A stretch of DNA of 64,000 bases from Paenibacillus pabuli (GCF_023101145.1 NZ_CP073714.1:248001-312000); one strand, 5' to 3'. Positions 26,803 through 35,035 are shown, counted from the stretch's first letter. The notes: a model not told the origin generated them from the sequence alone. Made by a program: numbers and translations.

Positions 26803-27581
26803 CTTTACAGAAATGGATGAAATCACCGAAAGGTTATGTGGCCATGGCCATGACAGCCTATCTCGTCATTGCCTCTATAGCAGTGTTTGATATTAAAGGT
26901 ATAATACACGGTTTGGTTGCTGTGGGCGTGGCTATGATTGTAGATGTACTTTTTGGTCTCGTGAATCGGAAGAAGAGGATGCTGCCGGATGGAGCGATCA
27001 TCACGGGTCTGATTGTGGCCCTGATCCTGAGCACTTCCGCTTCGTGGGTTGTTGTGGCTGCAACCGTAATTCTGGCAATCGTATCGAAGTATGTATTGGT
27101 ATCTCGCAACAAACCGATTTTTAACCCGGCAGCTATGGGACTGCTGTTATCGGTTCTGATCTTCGGGACGGGGGAAAGCTGGTGGGGTGCTTTTGGTGAC
27201 TTGCCCGTGTGGATGATAGCGCTCCTTCTCATCGGTGGTTATGCTATAACGGGACGCGTCAACAAGTTCCCTCAGATTTTTTCCTTTTTGGGAACGTACT
27301 TTGTACTGTTGTCATTGATGGGGCTGTTTCATACTGGAGATGCAGGGAATGCGCTTCGTGCTCCATTTATCAACGCTGTTCTTTTTTGTGGATTCTTCAT
27401 GGTTACTGATCTGCCAACATCCCCGGCCAAAACGAAGGATCAACTGGTTTTTGGAGTCCTCGCATCCGTAGTGGGGGCGCTGGTTTATGGATTGTTTGGC
27501 GGTTTAATGTATTTGTTTATTGGACTGTTATGTGCGAATCTGTATCATTTTCTGCGTACACGCTATACTTTTTTTCTATAA
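26793..27581 (+). CDS. RnfD/NqrB-like membrane electron-transfer subunit
   Basis: A 262-aa protein with about eight or nine transmembrane helices. RnfD/NqrB marks are RKKRMLPDGAIITGLIVALI, RNKPIFNPAAMGLLLS, the loop FGTGESWWGAFG and the late motif FFMVTDLPTSPAKTK (usually MVTDP.T.P). The outside loop that carries an SGAT flavinylation site in longer RnfD/NqrB proteins is absent, so flavin is probably covalently held only by the neighbour at 25403. The start at 26793 follows GGAAGGAGGC; an upstream in-frame extension has no ribosome site and lies in apbE. It is likely the membrane conduit of a minimal redox module without RnfA/B/C/E. Confidence 0.85.
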   Translation: MEVTLQKWMKSPKGYVAMAMTAYLVIASIAVFDIKGIIHGLVAVGVAMIVDVLFGLVNRKKRMLPDGAIITGLIVALILSTSASWVVVAATVILAIVSKYVLVSRNKPIFNPAAMGLLLSVLIFGTGESWWGAFGDLPVWMIALLLIGGYAITGRVNKFPQIFSFLGTYFVLLSLMGLFHTGDAGNALRAPFINAVLFCGFFMVTDLPTSPAKTKDQLVFGVLASVVGALVYGLFGGLMYLFIGLLCANLYHFLRTRYTFFL

Positions 27582-27620
27582 ATAAATTACTTCAAGTTGA
27601 ATTCCAGCGATAGCAAGCTG

Positions 27621-27664
27621 AAAGCGCCGTGTCCTGAATTAGCACAGGGCACGGCGCTTTTTTT
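27621..27664 (+). terminator. Strong intrinsic terminator of the flavin module
   Basis: Sixteen-pair stem AAAGCGCCGTGTCCTG / CAGGGCACGGCGCTTT with one G-U pair, an 8-base loop and a T run. It ends 2 bases before the convergent GH4 stop codon. Confidence 0.93.
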
Positions 27665-27666
27665 GA

Positions 27667-28968
27667 TTATGACGTGTACTTTGGCAGCCAGTCCCCGTGA
27701 GCTTCGATCAATTCATCACACATTGCGACGATATCATCGATGGACAGCTCTGCGGCTGTGTGCGGGTCAAGCATGGCGGCATGATAGATATGTTCCTTTT
27801 TGCCCGTAATTGCTGCTTCGATAGTCAACAGTTGGGTGTTAATATTCGTGCGGTTCAATGCCGCAAGTTGTGGAGGCAGGTCCCCGATATACGTCGGGCT
27901 GATACCTGATCCATCAACAAGACAAGGTACCTCAACGCAAGCTTCACGAGGCAGATTAGTGATCAGTCCGTTATTCATGACATTACCGCCGATTTTGTAA
28001 GGGCGATCGGTCTCCATGGCCTCCATAATATGCGAAGCGTATTCCCGGCTGCGCGTATGTTCAATATTTTCGCTGGATAACAGCTTCTCACGCATTTCCT
28101 TCCAGCCTTCAATCTGGTTCACGCAGCGGCGCGGATACTCATCAAGCGGAATGTTGAAGCGTTCGATCAGCTCCGGATAGTTTCGTTTGATGAAATACGG
28201 ATGGTATTCGGCATTATGCTCGGAGGACTCGGTTACATAGTATCCAAAGCGCTGCATCAGCTCATAACGGACCATGTCATTATGCTGTTCTTTCTGCTTT
28301 TCCTTCGCCAGACGTTTAATTTCCGGATATAGATCCTGACCATCTCGTGTGACTTCCAGGAGCCAGGCCATATGGTTGATACCCGCAACCTTCGCGACTA
28401 CACCCGTCTGATCGATCCCCAGTGCATCAAACAGATGCGGCACACACACCTGTACACTGTGACACAGACCTACGGTCTTGATTCCGCCATGCACGTTCAT
28501 GACATTGGTCAGTACCGCCATTGGGTTGGTATAGTTCAGGAACCACGCATCCGGGCACACTTCCTGCATATCCCGTGCAAAGTCGAGCATCACCGGAATT
28601 GTCCGCAAATTACGGAAGATCCCGCCAATCCCGAGCGTATCGGCAATCGTCTGACGCAATCCATATTTCTTCGGAATTTCAAAATCCGTAATGGTACATG
28701 GATCATACCCGCCTACTTGAATAGCATTAATTACATATTTGGCTCCGCGCAGTGCTTCCTTGCGGTCGGTATAGGCTTTGATGGCACAACCGCTTCCGAG
28801 CGAACGGGCCATACTGGTAAGCAAACGCTCTGAGTCGCTTAGACGTTCAGCATCAATATCGAACAACGCCAGCTCAAAATCCTGCAGTGCTTCGGTCATC
28901 ATGACATCACCCAATACATTTTTGACAAAAACGGTGCTTCCTGCACCGAGGAACGTAATTTTGTTCAT
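27667..28968 (-). CDS. melA: Glycoside hydrolase family 4 alpha-galactosidase (MelA type)
   Basis: A 433-aa NAD- and Mn-dependent glycosidase that works by an oxidation-elimination mechanism. It begins with the dinucleotide fold KITFLGAGSTVFVKNVLGDV. The metal-binding Cys is in GLCHSVQ and the His in VAGINHMAWL, with WFLNYTNPMAVLTN between. The LCHS form is that of MelA-like alpha-galactosidases rather than of phospho-glucosidases. The start at 28968 has GGGAGG 11 bases upstream. The divergent AraC-type gene probably regulates it. Expected substrates are melibiose- or raffinose-type alpha-galactosides already inside the cell, since no signal peptide is present. Confidence 0.92.
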   Translation of the reverse strand: MNKITFLGAGSTVFVKNVLGDVMMTEALQDFELALFDIDAERLSDSERLLTSMARSLGSGCAIKAYTDRKEALRGAKYVINAIQVGGYDPCTITDFEIPKKYGLRQTIADTLGIGGIFRNLRTIPVMLDFARDMQEVCPDAWFLNYTNPMAVLTNVMNVHGGIKTVGLCHSVQVCVPHLFDALGIDQTGVVAKVAGINHMAWLLEVTRDGQDLYPEIKRLAKEKQKEQHNDMVRYELMQRFGYYVTESSEHNAEYHPYFIKRNYPELIERFNIPLDEYPRRCVNQIEGWKEMREKLLSSENIEHTRSREYASHIMEAMETDRPYKIGGNVMNNGLITNLPREACVEVPCLVDGSGISPTYIGDLPPQLAALNRTNINTQLLTIEAAITGKKEHIYHAAMLDPHTAAELSIDDIVAMCDELIEAHGDWLPKYTS

Positions 28969-29072
28969 CTCAAGTTCAGCCTCCCTGAATAAATGGTGTA
29001 CCTCCAATATAGGTGGATCGGTCCAATATAACTATGGCTCAACCTCTTATAAACATGGCATAATCCCATTTA

Positions 29073-29086
29073 TGGATTCGCTTACA
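29073..29086 (-). promoter_or_regulatory. Cre-like site TGTAAGCGAATCCA upstream of melA
   Basis: On the minus strand the sequence is TGTAAGCGAATCCA, which fits the cre consensus TGWAANCGNTNWCA with two mismatches. It lies 105 bases before melA. The same TGTAAGCG core recurs at 47375 and 50106 beside other sugar genes. Confidence 0.45.
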
Positions 29087-29095
29087 GCTAATAAT

Positions 29096-29140
29096 TGGCC
29101 CGTTTACCTGTTATAATTTTATTGAGGAAATGGCCCGTTT
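29096..29140. promoter_or_regulatory. Ten-bp direct repeat TGGCCCGTTT flanking a -10 box
   Basis: TGGCCCGTTT occurs at 29096-29105 and again at 29131-29140, 35 bp apart, with TATAAT at 29112-29117 between them. Perfect repeats in a melA/araC divergent region are good candidates for the AraC-family operator, with the second copy placed where binding would block the regulator's own promoter. Confidence 0.5.
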
Positions 29141-29162
29141 GTAATGAATAGAGGGAGTGAGA

Positions 29163-30002
29163 ATGTTGGAACTGATCGAAACGAACGTGGTTCCTATGGA
29201 TTTGACGCAGATGGAATTGGTACTGTTGTTTTTTGGTTGGCAGGTATGTGATCCGTCACATTATTGGGGGCCGGGTGTTCGGGATGCCTATATTGTTCAT
29301 TACATTCATGAAGGACGAGGCACTGTATACATGGCAGATCAGCAATATGAGCTTACACAGGGTCAGGGATTTGTGATTCTTCCAGACACGCTTATTCATT
29401 ATGAAGCGGATGCGAAGGAGCCGTGGACGTATTCCTGGTTCGGGTTCAAAGGAGTTCATGCCAAGGCGTTCATGCAGCGGGCTCACATCAGTCCGGAACA
29501 TCCTGTATTTGATGCCAGAGATGCAAATACATTTGACTGCCTGTATACCGAGATGGTTCAAGCATCCACGCGCACCGGGGGAGATGTGTTCAACCAGAGC
29601 CTGCTGTACCGGCTGATCGCTGAACTGATCGCCTCTTCTCCCGCAGGAGAGCAGCTGCAAAGGCCTCTGTCGACCAAAGAGGAATACATCAGGCAGGCCG
29701 TTCAGTTTATGGAGAACAGGTACAGTCAGAGAACTTCAATCCTGGATATAGCCCGAGCCGTAGGTTTGGATCGCACATATCTGTCAGGGCTTTTCAAGGA
29801 GAGGTATGGCAAGTCATTACAGGCTTTCTTTCTCGAATACCGGATGAATCGAGCAGCTGAACTGCTGCAGCATTCGGCTCTATCGGTTAGCGAAGTGGCC
29901 CATTCGGTAGGGTACACAGATCCGTTGTTATTTTCCAAGATGTTCAAGCGAGTGACGGGTGTGTCTCCGAAAGGGTCAAGAAGTATGGAACAGGGGGAAT
30001 AG
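29163..30002 (+). CDS. AraC-family regulator with cupin-type sugar-sensing domain
   Basis: A 279-aa regulator. The N-terminal AraC arm and cupin domain (residues about 20-100) includes SHYWGPGVRDAYIVHYIHEG and LTQGQGFVILPDTLIHYEAD. The C-terminal double HTH includes ILDIARAVGLDRTYLSGLFK and VSEVAHSVGYTDPLLFSKMF followed by GVSPKGSR. GGGAG at 29153-29157 places the start at the ATG 29163; a GTG six bases earlier is less likely. It is divergent from melA, like the MsmR/RafR-type activators of alpha-galactoside genes, and most likely activates melA. Confidence 0.9.
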   Translation: MLELIETNVVPMDLTQMELVLLFFGWQVCDPSHYWGPGVRDAYIVHYIHEGRGTVYMADQQYELTQGQGFVILPDTLIHYEADAKEPWTYSWFGFKGVHAKAFMQRAHISPEHPVFDARDANTFDCLYTEMVQASTRTGGDVFNQSLLYRLIAELIASSPAGEQLQRPLSTKEEYIRQAVQFMENRYSQRTSILDIARAVGLDRTYLSGLFKERYGKSLQAFFLEYRMNRAAELLQHSALSVSEVAHSVGYTDPLLFSKMFKRVTGVSPKGSRSMEQGE

Positions 30003-30063
30003 GTGCCACTGCTTCACAATAATAGAACCCAATTTGTCCATAATTATTAACACTCTACCATGC

Positions 30064-30098
30064 AAAAAAAGGCCACGAATCTGAGGATTCATAGCCTT
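30064..30098 (-). terminator. Intrinsic terminator of csaA
   Basis: On the minus strand the 13-pair stem AAGGCTATGAATC / GATTCGTGGCCTT has two G-U pairs and loop CTCA, and is followed by a run of seven T. It lies 43 bases after the csaA stop. Confidence 0.88.
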
Positions 30099-30140
30099 AT
30101 ACTTTATGGTGAATAGACAGGATCAGCGATATGACGAAAA

Positions 30141-30470
30141 TCAGGCAATCGACGTTCCGTTCGGTAAAGCCTGGTCCGGCGTTAACAATACAACGTCACC
30201 TTCACCGGGCACGCCGCCCAGCACCAGTACTTCTGATACAAAACCGGCAATTCGGCGCGGTGGGAAATTGACTACAGCAATAACCTGCTTGCCGATCATC
30301 ATGTCGGGGGTGTAGCGTTGCGTAATTTGAGCGCTCGAACGTTTAAGGCCAAGTGGGCCGAAATCGATGGTCATTTTAATGGCAGGGATGCGTGCCTTTG
30401 GAAAAGGTTCGGCTTCCACGACGGTACCAACGCGGATATCATGCTGTATAAACTCTTCAAAAGTAGCCAT
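30141..30470 (-). CDS. csaA: tRNA-binding-domain chaperone-like protein CsaA
   Basis: A 109-aa protein consisting of one EMAP-like tRNA-binding OB fold: FIQHDIRVGTVVEAEPFPKA at the start, SSAQITQRYTPDMMIGKQVI and VNFPPRRIAGFVSEVLVLG later. It matches CsaA in length and order. CsaA was reported as a secretion-related chaperone; its fold suggests RNA binding. The start at 30470 has AGGAG upstream, while an earlier in-frame ATG lacks a ribosome site. It is monocistronic. Confidence 0.93.
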   Translation of the reverse strand: MATFEEFIQHDIRVGTVVEAEPFPKARIPAIKMTIDFGPLGLKRSSAQITQRYTPDMMIGKQVIAVVNFPPRRIAGFVSEVLVLGGVPGEGDVVLLTPDQALPNGTSIA

Positions 30471-30649
30471 GTTGCAATGTCTCCTTTCAGTTATGGAGTC
30501 CATTATAAAATAGAAGTACCCAAAAAATCCAGATTGCGCTAATCGCAACCTGGATTTTAATGGTCATGTTGTATGAGCGATGCCCGTTTTTGTATCACTC
30601 AAACGTGAGCAGAGCAGAACGCCTGATGCAGAAGCAACATCATAATAAA

Positions 30650-31282
30650 TTATGCGCCATTCCACTTTTCACCGGTCAGATATTTTTCAGTCAGGATGGA
30701 TAACATCTGAATACCGACTTCATTATGTCCACCTTCGGGAATGATGATGTCTGCATACTTTTTGGAAGGCTCGATAAAAGCATCATGCATCGGTTTAACG
30801 GTTTCGAGATATTGTTTGTATACGGATTGAATCGTACGGCCGCGTTCTTCCATATCCCGCAGTACTCTGCGCAGAATACGCACATCGGAATCCGTATCAA
30901 CAAATACCTTGATATCCAGAAGGGCGCGCAGATGTTCATCGATCAGGACATGCAGTCCTTCCACAATCACGATATGGTTCGGTGCCAGTTCCATCGTTTC
31001 ATCAGCGGCACGGTTATCTATGGTGAAGTCATATACGGGAGCATATGCCGTTTGTCCTTGTTTTAACAGGGTAAGATGCTCAATTAGCAGATCATTATCG
31101 AATGCAAACGGATGATCGTAATTGGTGAGTCGACGTTGCTCAGGGGTGAGCTGCGACTGATCTTTGTAATAGTTGTCTTGGGATATGAAAGTCACTTTGC
31201 CCGATCCAAGACGGTCTATGACGGAGCGAGCTACCGTCGTTTTACCGGAGCCGGTTCCTCCGGCGATACCAATAATGAGCAT
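30650..31282 (-). CDS. udk: Uridine kinase
   Basis: A 210-aa pyrimidine-salvage kinase that phosphorylates uridine and cytidine. The P-loop is GIAGGTGSGKTT; the conserved ISQDNYYKDQ, NYDHPFAFDNDLLIEHL, VIVEGLHVLID and VFVDTDSDVRILRRVLRDM follow in order. Length is normal. The nearest strong Shine-Dalgarno, GGAGG, is 14 bases before the ATG, which is long, but no better in-frame start is present. It is a housekeeping gene without an operon partner. Confidence 0.96.
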   Translation of the reverse strand: MLIIGIAGGTGSGKTTVARSVIDRLGSGKVTFISQDNYYKDQSQLTPEQRRLTNYDHPFAFDNDLLIEHLTLLKQGQTAYAPVYDFTIDNRAADETMELAPNHIVIVEGLHVLIDEHLRALLDIKVFVDTDSDVRILRRVLRDMEERGRTIQSVYKQYLETVKPMHDAFIEPSKKYADIIIPEGGHNEVGIQMLSILTEKYLTGEKWNGA

Positions 31283-31483
31283 GATTGTTCCATAAACCTC
31301 CCTAGATTAACAGCGCGCATGGATAAATGTTGAATGAATCAGAATGGATTCACAACTGTACCCCTATGTCTGTCGGTGAATACACAATTCTTTTATTGTA
31401 CCATAGCGCATCACTTTTTTCATCTGAGGGAGTTCACCATATTTTGTCTGCATGCAAGTCCAGATTTAAGAGGGAACCGTCCT

Positions 31484-32062
31484 CTACGAATGTTTCTGAT
31501 GGGAACGGTTCGGGAGCCTCCATGGGTGGATTAGGTCCTGGCACATCGTAACTTTTGTAAGCCTGTGAAAAATGAGATAACCTATGATGCTGCCCGCTGT
31601 ATTGGCAATCAGATCGTTTATGTCAGTAGAACGGCCATTACCGAGGGTAACCCGGATGATAAGCTGCAGCACTTCTATGGAAAAACTGAAGATCAATCCG
31701 ATTCGTGCGGCTTCCCTCACGGAGTCTAACGAAGGCTTGACCAGAGGAAGCATGAAGCCAAGCGGCAGAAACAGCAAGATATTCAATGCAAAACTGGGGA
31801 TATCCAACGTCAGAATGGGAATGAACTGGATCGTTTTGTACCAGGGCGTTTGATTGGCATATATACCTAAATTGATATCAATGGGGAAGAAGACCAAATG
31901 CATGACTGCCAAAATATAGATAGCAAACGCAATGATTAAGGTGTACTGCCTGAACGTGTACCTGATTTGGTTCACCCTGGTGTAGAACACCAGGGCAATT
32001 AGGAAGAGAATAAATAGTGGACCCAGTACAGTTATGGACGCAACCGTAAGTTGAATGGACAT
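31484..32062 (-). CDS. VanZ-like membrane protein
   Basis: A 192-aa protein with about five hydrophobic helices. The VanZ-family pattern is clear: PSFALNILLFLPLGFMLPLV, FSFSIEVLQLI and RSTDINDLIANTAGSIIGYL. VanZ-like proteins are linked to low-level glycopeptide resistance in some hosts, but most have no known role. AAGGAG lies 9 bases before the start. It lies 29 bases behind the anti-sigma gene on the same strand and may be the last gene of the ECF sigma operon. Confidence 0.85.
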   Translation of the reverse strand: MSIQLTVASITVLGPLFILFLIALVFYTRVNQIRYTFRQYTLIIAFAIYILAVMHLVFFPIDINLGIYANQTPWYKTIQFIPILTLDIPSFALNILLFLPLGFMLPLVKPSLDSVREAARIGLIFSFSIEVLQLIIRVTLGNGRSTDINDLIANTAGSIIGYLIFHRLTKVTMCQDLIHPWRLPNRSHQKHS

Positions 32063-32091
32063 GTGGAAAGACTCCTTTTTGAATGTATAGT

Positions 32092-33219
32092 TTACGGTTG
32101 ATTAAGCTCGATTTTCATGTCCATTCCCTTGATGAATTGCCGATCTGTGATCTCTTCCGTAAAATCATCTTCAATCATAAACGGCTTCACGATCAAATAC
32201 TTTGACTCACCAGGCGTGGTGGCATAGATTCGTTCGGATTTTAATTGATTGCCCTCGTACAAGCCCTCACCGTTTAATGCAGTCAATTGTCTGCCCTGAT
32301 CATCATAAATCGCAAACCCTATATTTCGTAACTGATCTATATCTTTGGCCGTGAGCGTACTTTGGCCATTAAGTGAGATCACCGTAGACACGCGTGTTGT
32401 AATCGGTGTAACCTGGGCCTCCGTAACGGATGCGGTTAGCTGATCATTGGAGACAATAGCGTTGGGTTTAATATGCTGAATATCTTCGGTGGTTTTCGTA
32501 AAAGGAATGTTTAGCTTAAATTCATGATCAATGCCCTGCAAAGTGAATGTGACCTCGGCGTCAAACTGATCCGGCAGTCCGGCAGCTGACTGGTTTGAGG
32601 GGATTACCTGCTCGAACAGCAACGTATCCGGCTGCGTTTGTCCTGCAGGACCGTAGAACAAACCACTATCCAGCCCTGTGCCATTGACGTTGAAAAAGAC
32701 ATTATCCATTCCGTTGCTAAGCTTCACGATGTCCTTGCCGTTGTCATACTCGCCATTCTTCAGGTTGGGCGCGGTGATATGAACCAGGAAGGCTGCACGA
32801 GTACCATCATATACGGTTTCCGACACTTCCAGCTTTACGTCCTTGAAAGAGACATTGCTGTTTACGAGCTTCGTCAGACCTTCGTCTCCTGCCGTACGCA
32901 ATCCCATATCGGCTTCAATGGAGCTGAAGAGACTGCCAACCAGCGGGATACTGCGCAAAGAGTCAGCCATAACGGGAGACACAAAGCCGGAGGCAAAGGC
33001 GGTCACACCCAACACTCCGGCTGCAATAGTTGCTGCGGCAGTACGACGAAGACCTTGACGAAGACGAGAATTGCGTGAAAATGGTTCTGAATGCATACCG
33101 GATGATTCCGGTAGAGATTCCAGTGTGGCATCGATTCGTTTGCGTACTGTTGTTGACATGACGGGTCGCTCCTTCGCTTGTTCTCTTAATTCCTGGTCGA
33201 TATTAAATAGGGTTGACAT
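32092..33219 (-). CDS. Membrane anti-sigma factor with DUF4179-type domain
   Basis: A 375-aa protein. Residues 1-55 are cytosolic and charged, presumably the sigma-binding part. One transmembrane helix follows at about 58-82 (AAATIAAGVLGVTAFASGFV), then about 290 outside residues with the DUF4179-like start SPVMADSLRSIPLVGSLFSS and several beta-rich repeats. Its gene overlaps the ECF sigma gene by 17 bases, the usual sign of a sigma/anti-sigma pair. It should hold the sigma factor at the membrane until an envelope signal releases it. GGGAGGTAAAACTAA precedes the ATG. Confidence 0.88.
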   Translation of the reverse strand: MSTLFNIDQELREQAKERPVMSTTVRKRIDATLESLPESSGMHSEPFSRNSRLRQGLRRTAAATIAAGVLGVTAFASGFVSPVMADSLRSIPLVGSLFSSIEADMGLRTAGDEGLTKLVNSNVSFKDVKLEVSETVYDGTRAAFLVHITAPNLKNGEYDNGKDIVKLSNGMDNVFFNVNGTGLDSGLFYGPAGQTQPDTLLFEQVIPSNQSAAGLPDQFDAEVTFTLQGIDHEFKLNIPFTKTTEDIQHIKPNAIVSNDQLTASVTEAQVTPITTRVSTVISLNGQSTLTAKDIDQLRNIGFAIYDDQGRQLTALNGEGLYEGNQLKSERIYATTPGESKYLIVKPFMIEDDFTEEITDRQFIKGMDMKIELNQP

Positions 33220-33736
33220 TTAGTTTTACCTCCCGAAAGTTCTTGAATTTGTGATACAGCTCCTGTCTTGCCCGGCTTAATCTCATTTTTACCGCACTTT
33301 CGGAGATATCGAGTGCATCAGCTACCTGCCGCAGAGAGAGATCCTCAAAATAATGCAACACGATGACGACTCGCTTTTGTTCGTCAAGCCGATCAACGGC
33401 TTCTCTCATATCCACCTCATCGTAGGGACTGGTGGTTTCCTGTTTTGCGGGAATCTCCGCATAGGACGTAGAGAGGGAGCGACGGGACAATATGGTATTG
33501 CATTCATTAATCAGGATGCGGAACATCCATGTTTTGAAATATTGGGGTTCGCGAATGGTATGCAGCGATTTATAGGCTTTCAAAATTGTTTCCTGAATGG
33601 CATCGGCCACGTCTTCCTCTTTCCGAAGCATGGATTTTGCAGTATTGTACAGAGAGTTCTCAAGTTGTCGGATAAGCCTGATAAAGGCGTCCCGATCTCC
33701 CTGAATGGCTTGGTTTATGAGATCGGTCCATTCCAT
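33203..33736 (-). CDS. ECF RNA polymerase sigma factor
   Basis: A 177-aa group IV sigma factor. Region 2 is seen in LYNTAKSMLRKEEDVADAIQ and LHTIREPQYFKTWMFRILIN; region 4 is VVIVLHYFEDLSLRQVADAL followed by ISESAVKMRLSRARQEL. AAAGGAGCTGGTAACG precedes the ATG. It is followed by its overlapping membrane anti-sigma gene and then a VanZ-like gene, suggesting an envelope-stress circuit. A possible self-recognised promoter lies upstream. Confidence 0.93.
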   Translation of the reverse strand: MEWTDLINQAIQGDRDAFIRLIRQLENSLYNTAKSMLRKEEDVADAIQETILKAYKSLHTIREPQYFKTWMFRILINECNTILSRRSLSTSYAEIPAKQETTSPYDEVDMREAVDRLDEQKRVVIVLHYFEDLSLRQVADALDISESAVKMRLSRARQELYHKFKNFREVKLNVNPI

Positions 33737-33793
33737 CGTTACCAGCTCCTTTCTTGGGTTATGGGAAACAATTTCCCTTTGGTTTTACATGAA

Positions 33794-33823
33794 TTAGACT
33801 TTCATCCAGCACATATGGTCACA
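33794..33823 (-). promoter_or_regulatory. Possible ECF-type autoregulated promoter
   Basis: On the minus strand TGTGACC (33817-33823) and GTCTAA (33794-33799) are separated by 17 bases. An AAC/ACC-type -35 with a GTC-type -10 resembles ECF promoters. It lies 57 bases before the sigma start codon. Confidence 0.4.
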
Positions 33824-33932
33824 ATTATTTTTTAGGAAGAGAGAAAGGCATCTATATCATGGACGAACTAGACAGTATTACACCATTCAGTTGAGGCGTA
33901 CAGGCGAGGATTCGTTCCCGAATATTGGAGGA

Positions 33933-33960
33933 TTGACATTCTGGTGAACAGGCCTATAAT
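33933..33960 (+). promoter_or_regulatory. Near-consensus SigA promoter of licT
   Basis: TTGACA at 33933-33938 and TATAAT at 33955-33960 with a 16-base spacer. Both hexamers are perfect. The RAT antiterminator begins 20 bases downstream of the -10 box. Confidence 0.9.
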
Positions 33961-33980
33961 AAAATATATATTCATAACAC

Positions 33981-34010
33981 GGACTGTTACTGGGGAAACC
34001 AGGCATGACC
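33981..34010 (+). promoter_or_regulatory. RAT 1: ribonucleic antiterminator site before licT
   Basis: The 30-base element begins GGACTGTTACTGGGGAAACC and ends AGGCATGACC. It has the two-bulge hairpin pattern bound by LicT/BglG/SacT proteins (GGATTGTTACTGC...GCAGGCAAAACC in Bacillus). Its last four bases are also the first bases of the terminator stem, so the two structures exclude each other. Confidence 0.9.
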
Positions 34011-34051
34011 GAATTCGATTATTTAACTGTAATCGCTTTCGGTCTTTTTTT
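34007..34051 (+). terminator. Conditional terminator 1 in the licT leader
   Basis: Stem GACCGAA ... TTCGGTC with an inner helix (CGATTA / TAATCG), followed by TTTTTTT. It overlaps RAT 1 by four bases and lies 23 bases before the licT ATG. A cre-like sequence TGTAATCGCTTTCG (34028-34041) lies within its 3' half. Confidence 0.9.
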
Positions 34052-34073
34052 ATTTTGTCGGGAGGTGAGAACA

Positions 34074-34898
34074 ATGAAGGTTATTAAGAAAGTCAATAAT
34101 AATGTGGCCATTGCCATTAATGATCATAATGAAGAAGTATTCGTGGTAGGCAAAGGGGTAGGGTTTCTAAAAACACCATATGAGCTGACGGAGACCGACC
34201 TGGTGGAGAAAATATTCGTAGCTCCGAAGAACATCCGGATGTATGATCTGTTAAATAGTATTCCCATTGAGGATATTTATTTGGCTGAGGAAGTGATCAA
34301 GCTGGGCAGTCAGATTTTGAATAAAACATTCAACCCGAATCTGCTTCTCACCTTGTCCGATCATATCAGCTTTGCATTGACCCGAACACGGGAAGGCATT
34401 AGCATCAAGAATCCACTGGAATGGGAAGTCAGGACATTGTATCCTGATGAGACTCGGGTGGGAGAGGCAGCACTCAAGCTGATCCATGAACAAACCGGTG
34501 TAACCTTGCCAGCCGCAGAAACGACACTAATGGCACTTCACTTTGTCAACGCACAGGTCGGTTCGGGTGAAATGACGGATACAACCAAGGTGACGACAGT
34601 AACAGGTGAGATCTTATCGGTAATCAAGTATGCGCTCAAAATAGATTTTCAGGAAGATTCCATTCATTTTATGAGGTTTGCGACACATATACGGTACTTC
34701 ATTATGCGGCAAATGAGCGGCAAATCGCTCAAGGATGAGAACGAGTCCCTGTTCCTGATGGTGAAGGAGAAGTTTCCGAAGGAACTGGCGTGTGTTGAGA
34801 AGATTGCAGATTTCCTGAAAAATAATTATGGTTGGACCTGTTCCGATGATGAAAAATTATATCTGATTCTTCATATCCAGCGACTCATATCCAACTAA
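34074..34898 (+). CDS. licT: LicT/BglG-family transcriptional antiterminator
   Basis: A 274-aa antiterminator: an N-terminal RNA-binding CAT domain (MKVIKKVNNNVAIAINDHNE, VVGKGVGFLKT) and two PTS regulatory domains at about 60-170 and 170-274. The PRD histidines are seen in LSDHISFAL, LIHEQTG, LMALHFVNA, FATHIRYFI and LILHIQRLI. The ATG at 34074 follows GGGAGGTGAGAACA; an in-frame ATG at 34005 lies inside the terminator and is rejected. When the PTS permease is transporting sugar, LicT should be active and stabilise RAT 1 and RAT 2, allowing its own and bgl transcription. Confidence 0.95.
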   Translation: MKVIKKVNNNVAIAINDHNEEVFVVGKGVGFLKTPYELTETDLVEKIFVAPKNIRMYDLLNSIPIEDIYLAEEVIKLGSQILNKTFNPNLLLTLSDHISFALTRTREGISIKNPLEWEVRTLYPDETRVGEAALKLIHEQTGVTLPAAETTLMALHFVNAQVGSGEMTDTTKVTTVTGEILSVIKYALKIDFQEDSIHFMRFATHIRYFIMRQMSGKSLKDENESLFLMVKEKFPKELACVEKIADFLKNNYGWTCSDDEKLYLILHIQRLISN

Positions 34899-34918
34899 AC
34901 AATCGAATATTACACAAT

Positions 34919-34948
34919 GGACTGTTACTGATTCGATCAGGCATGACC
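34919..34948 (+). promoter_or_regulatory. RAT 2: antiterminator site before the PTS gene
   Basis: A second RAT begins GGACTGTTACTGATTCGATC and ends AGGCATGACC. It shares GGACTGTTACTG and CAGGCATGACC with RAT 1 and differs only in the apical loop, so both should bind the same LicT. Confidence 0.9.
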
Positions 34949-34988
34949 AAGCGTAGGGAATGACGATTCCCCGGCTTGGTCATTTTTT
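34943..34988 (+). terminator. Conditional terminator 2 before the PTS gene
   Basis: Stem ATGACCAAGC / GCTTGGTCAT with inner GGGAAT / ATTCCC, then TTTTT. Its 5' arm overlaps RAT 2, giving the usual either/or switch. It lies 48 bases before the PTS start codon. Confidence 0.9.
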
Positions 34989-35035
34989 ATATATAAATCA
35001 TAATAATTAATCTTTCTGTACAAAGGAGAAGGGTC

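Noticed and set aside
31484..32062. VanZ-like gene as a vancomycin-resistance determinant
   Set aside because: No vanH, vanA, vanX or vanRS genes are near; VanZ-like proteins are widespread without resistance.
34005..34073. Upstream ATG in frame with licT
   Set aside because: It lies at the RAT/terminator junction and has no ribosome site; the ATG at 34074 has GGGAGGTGAG.
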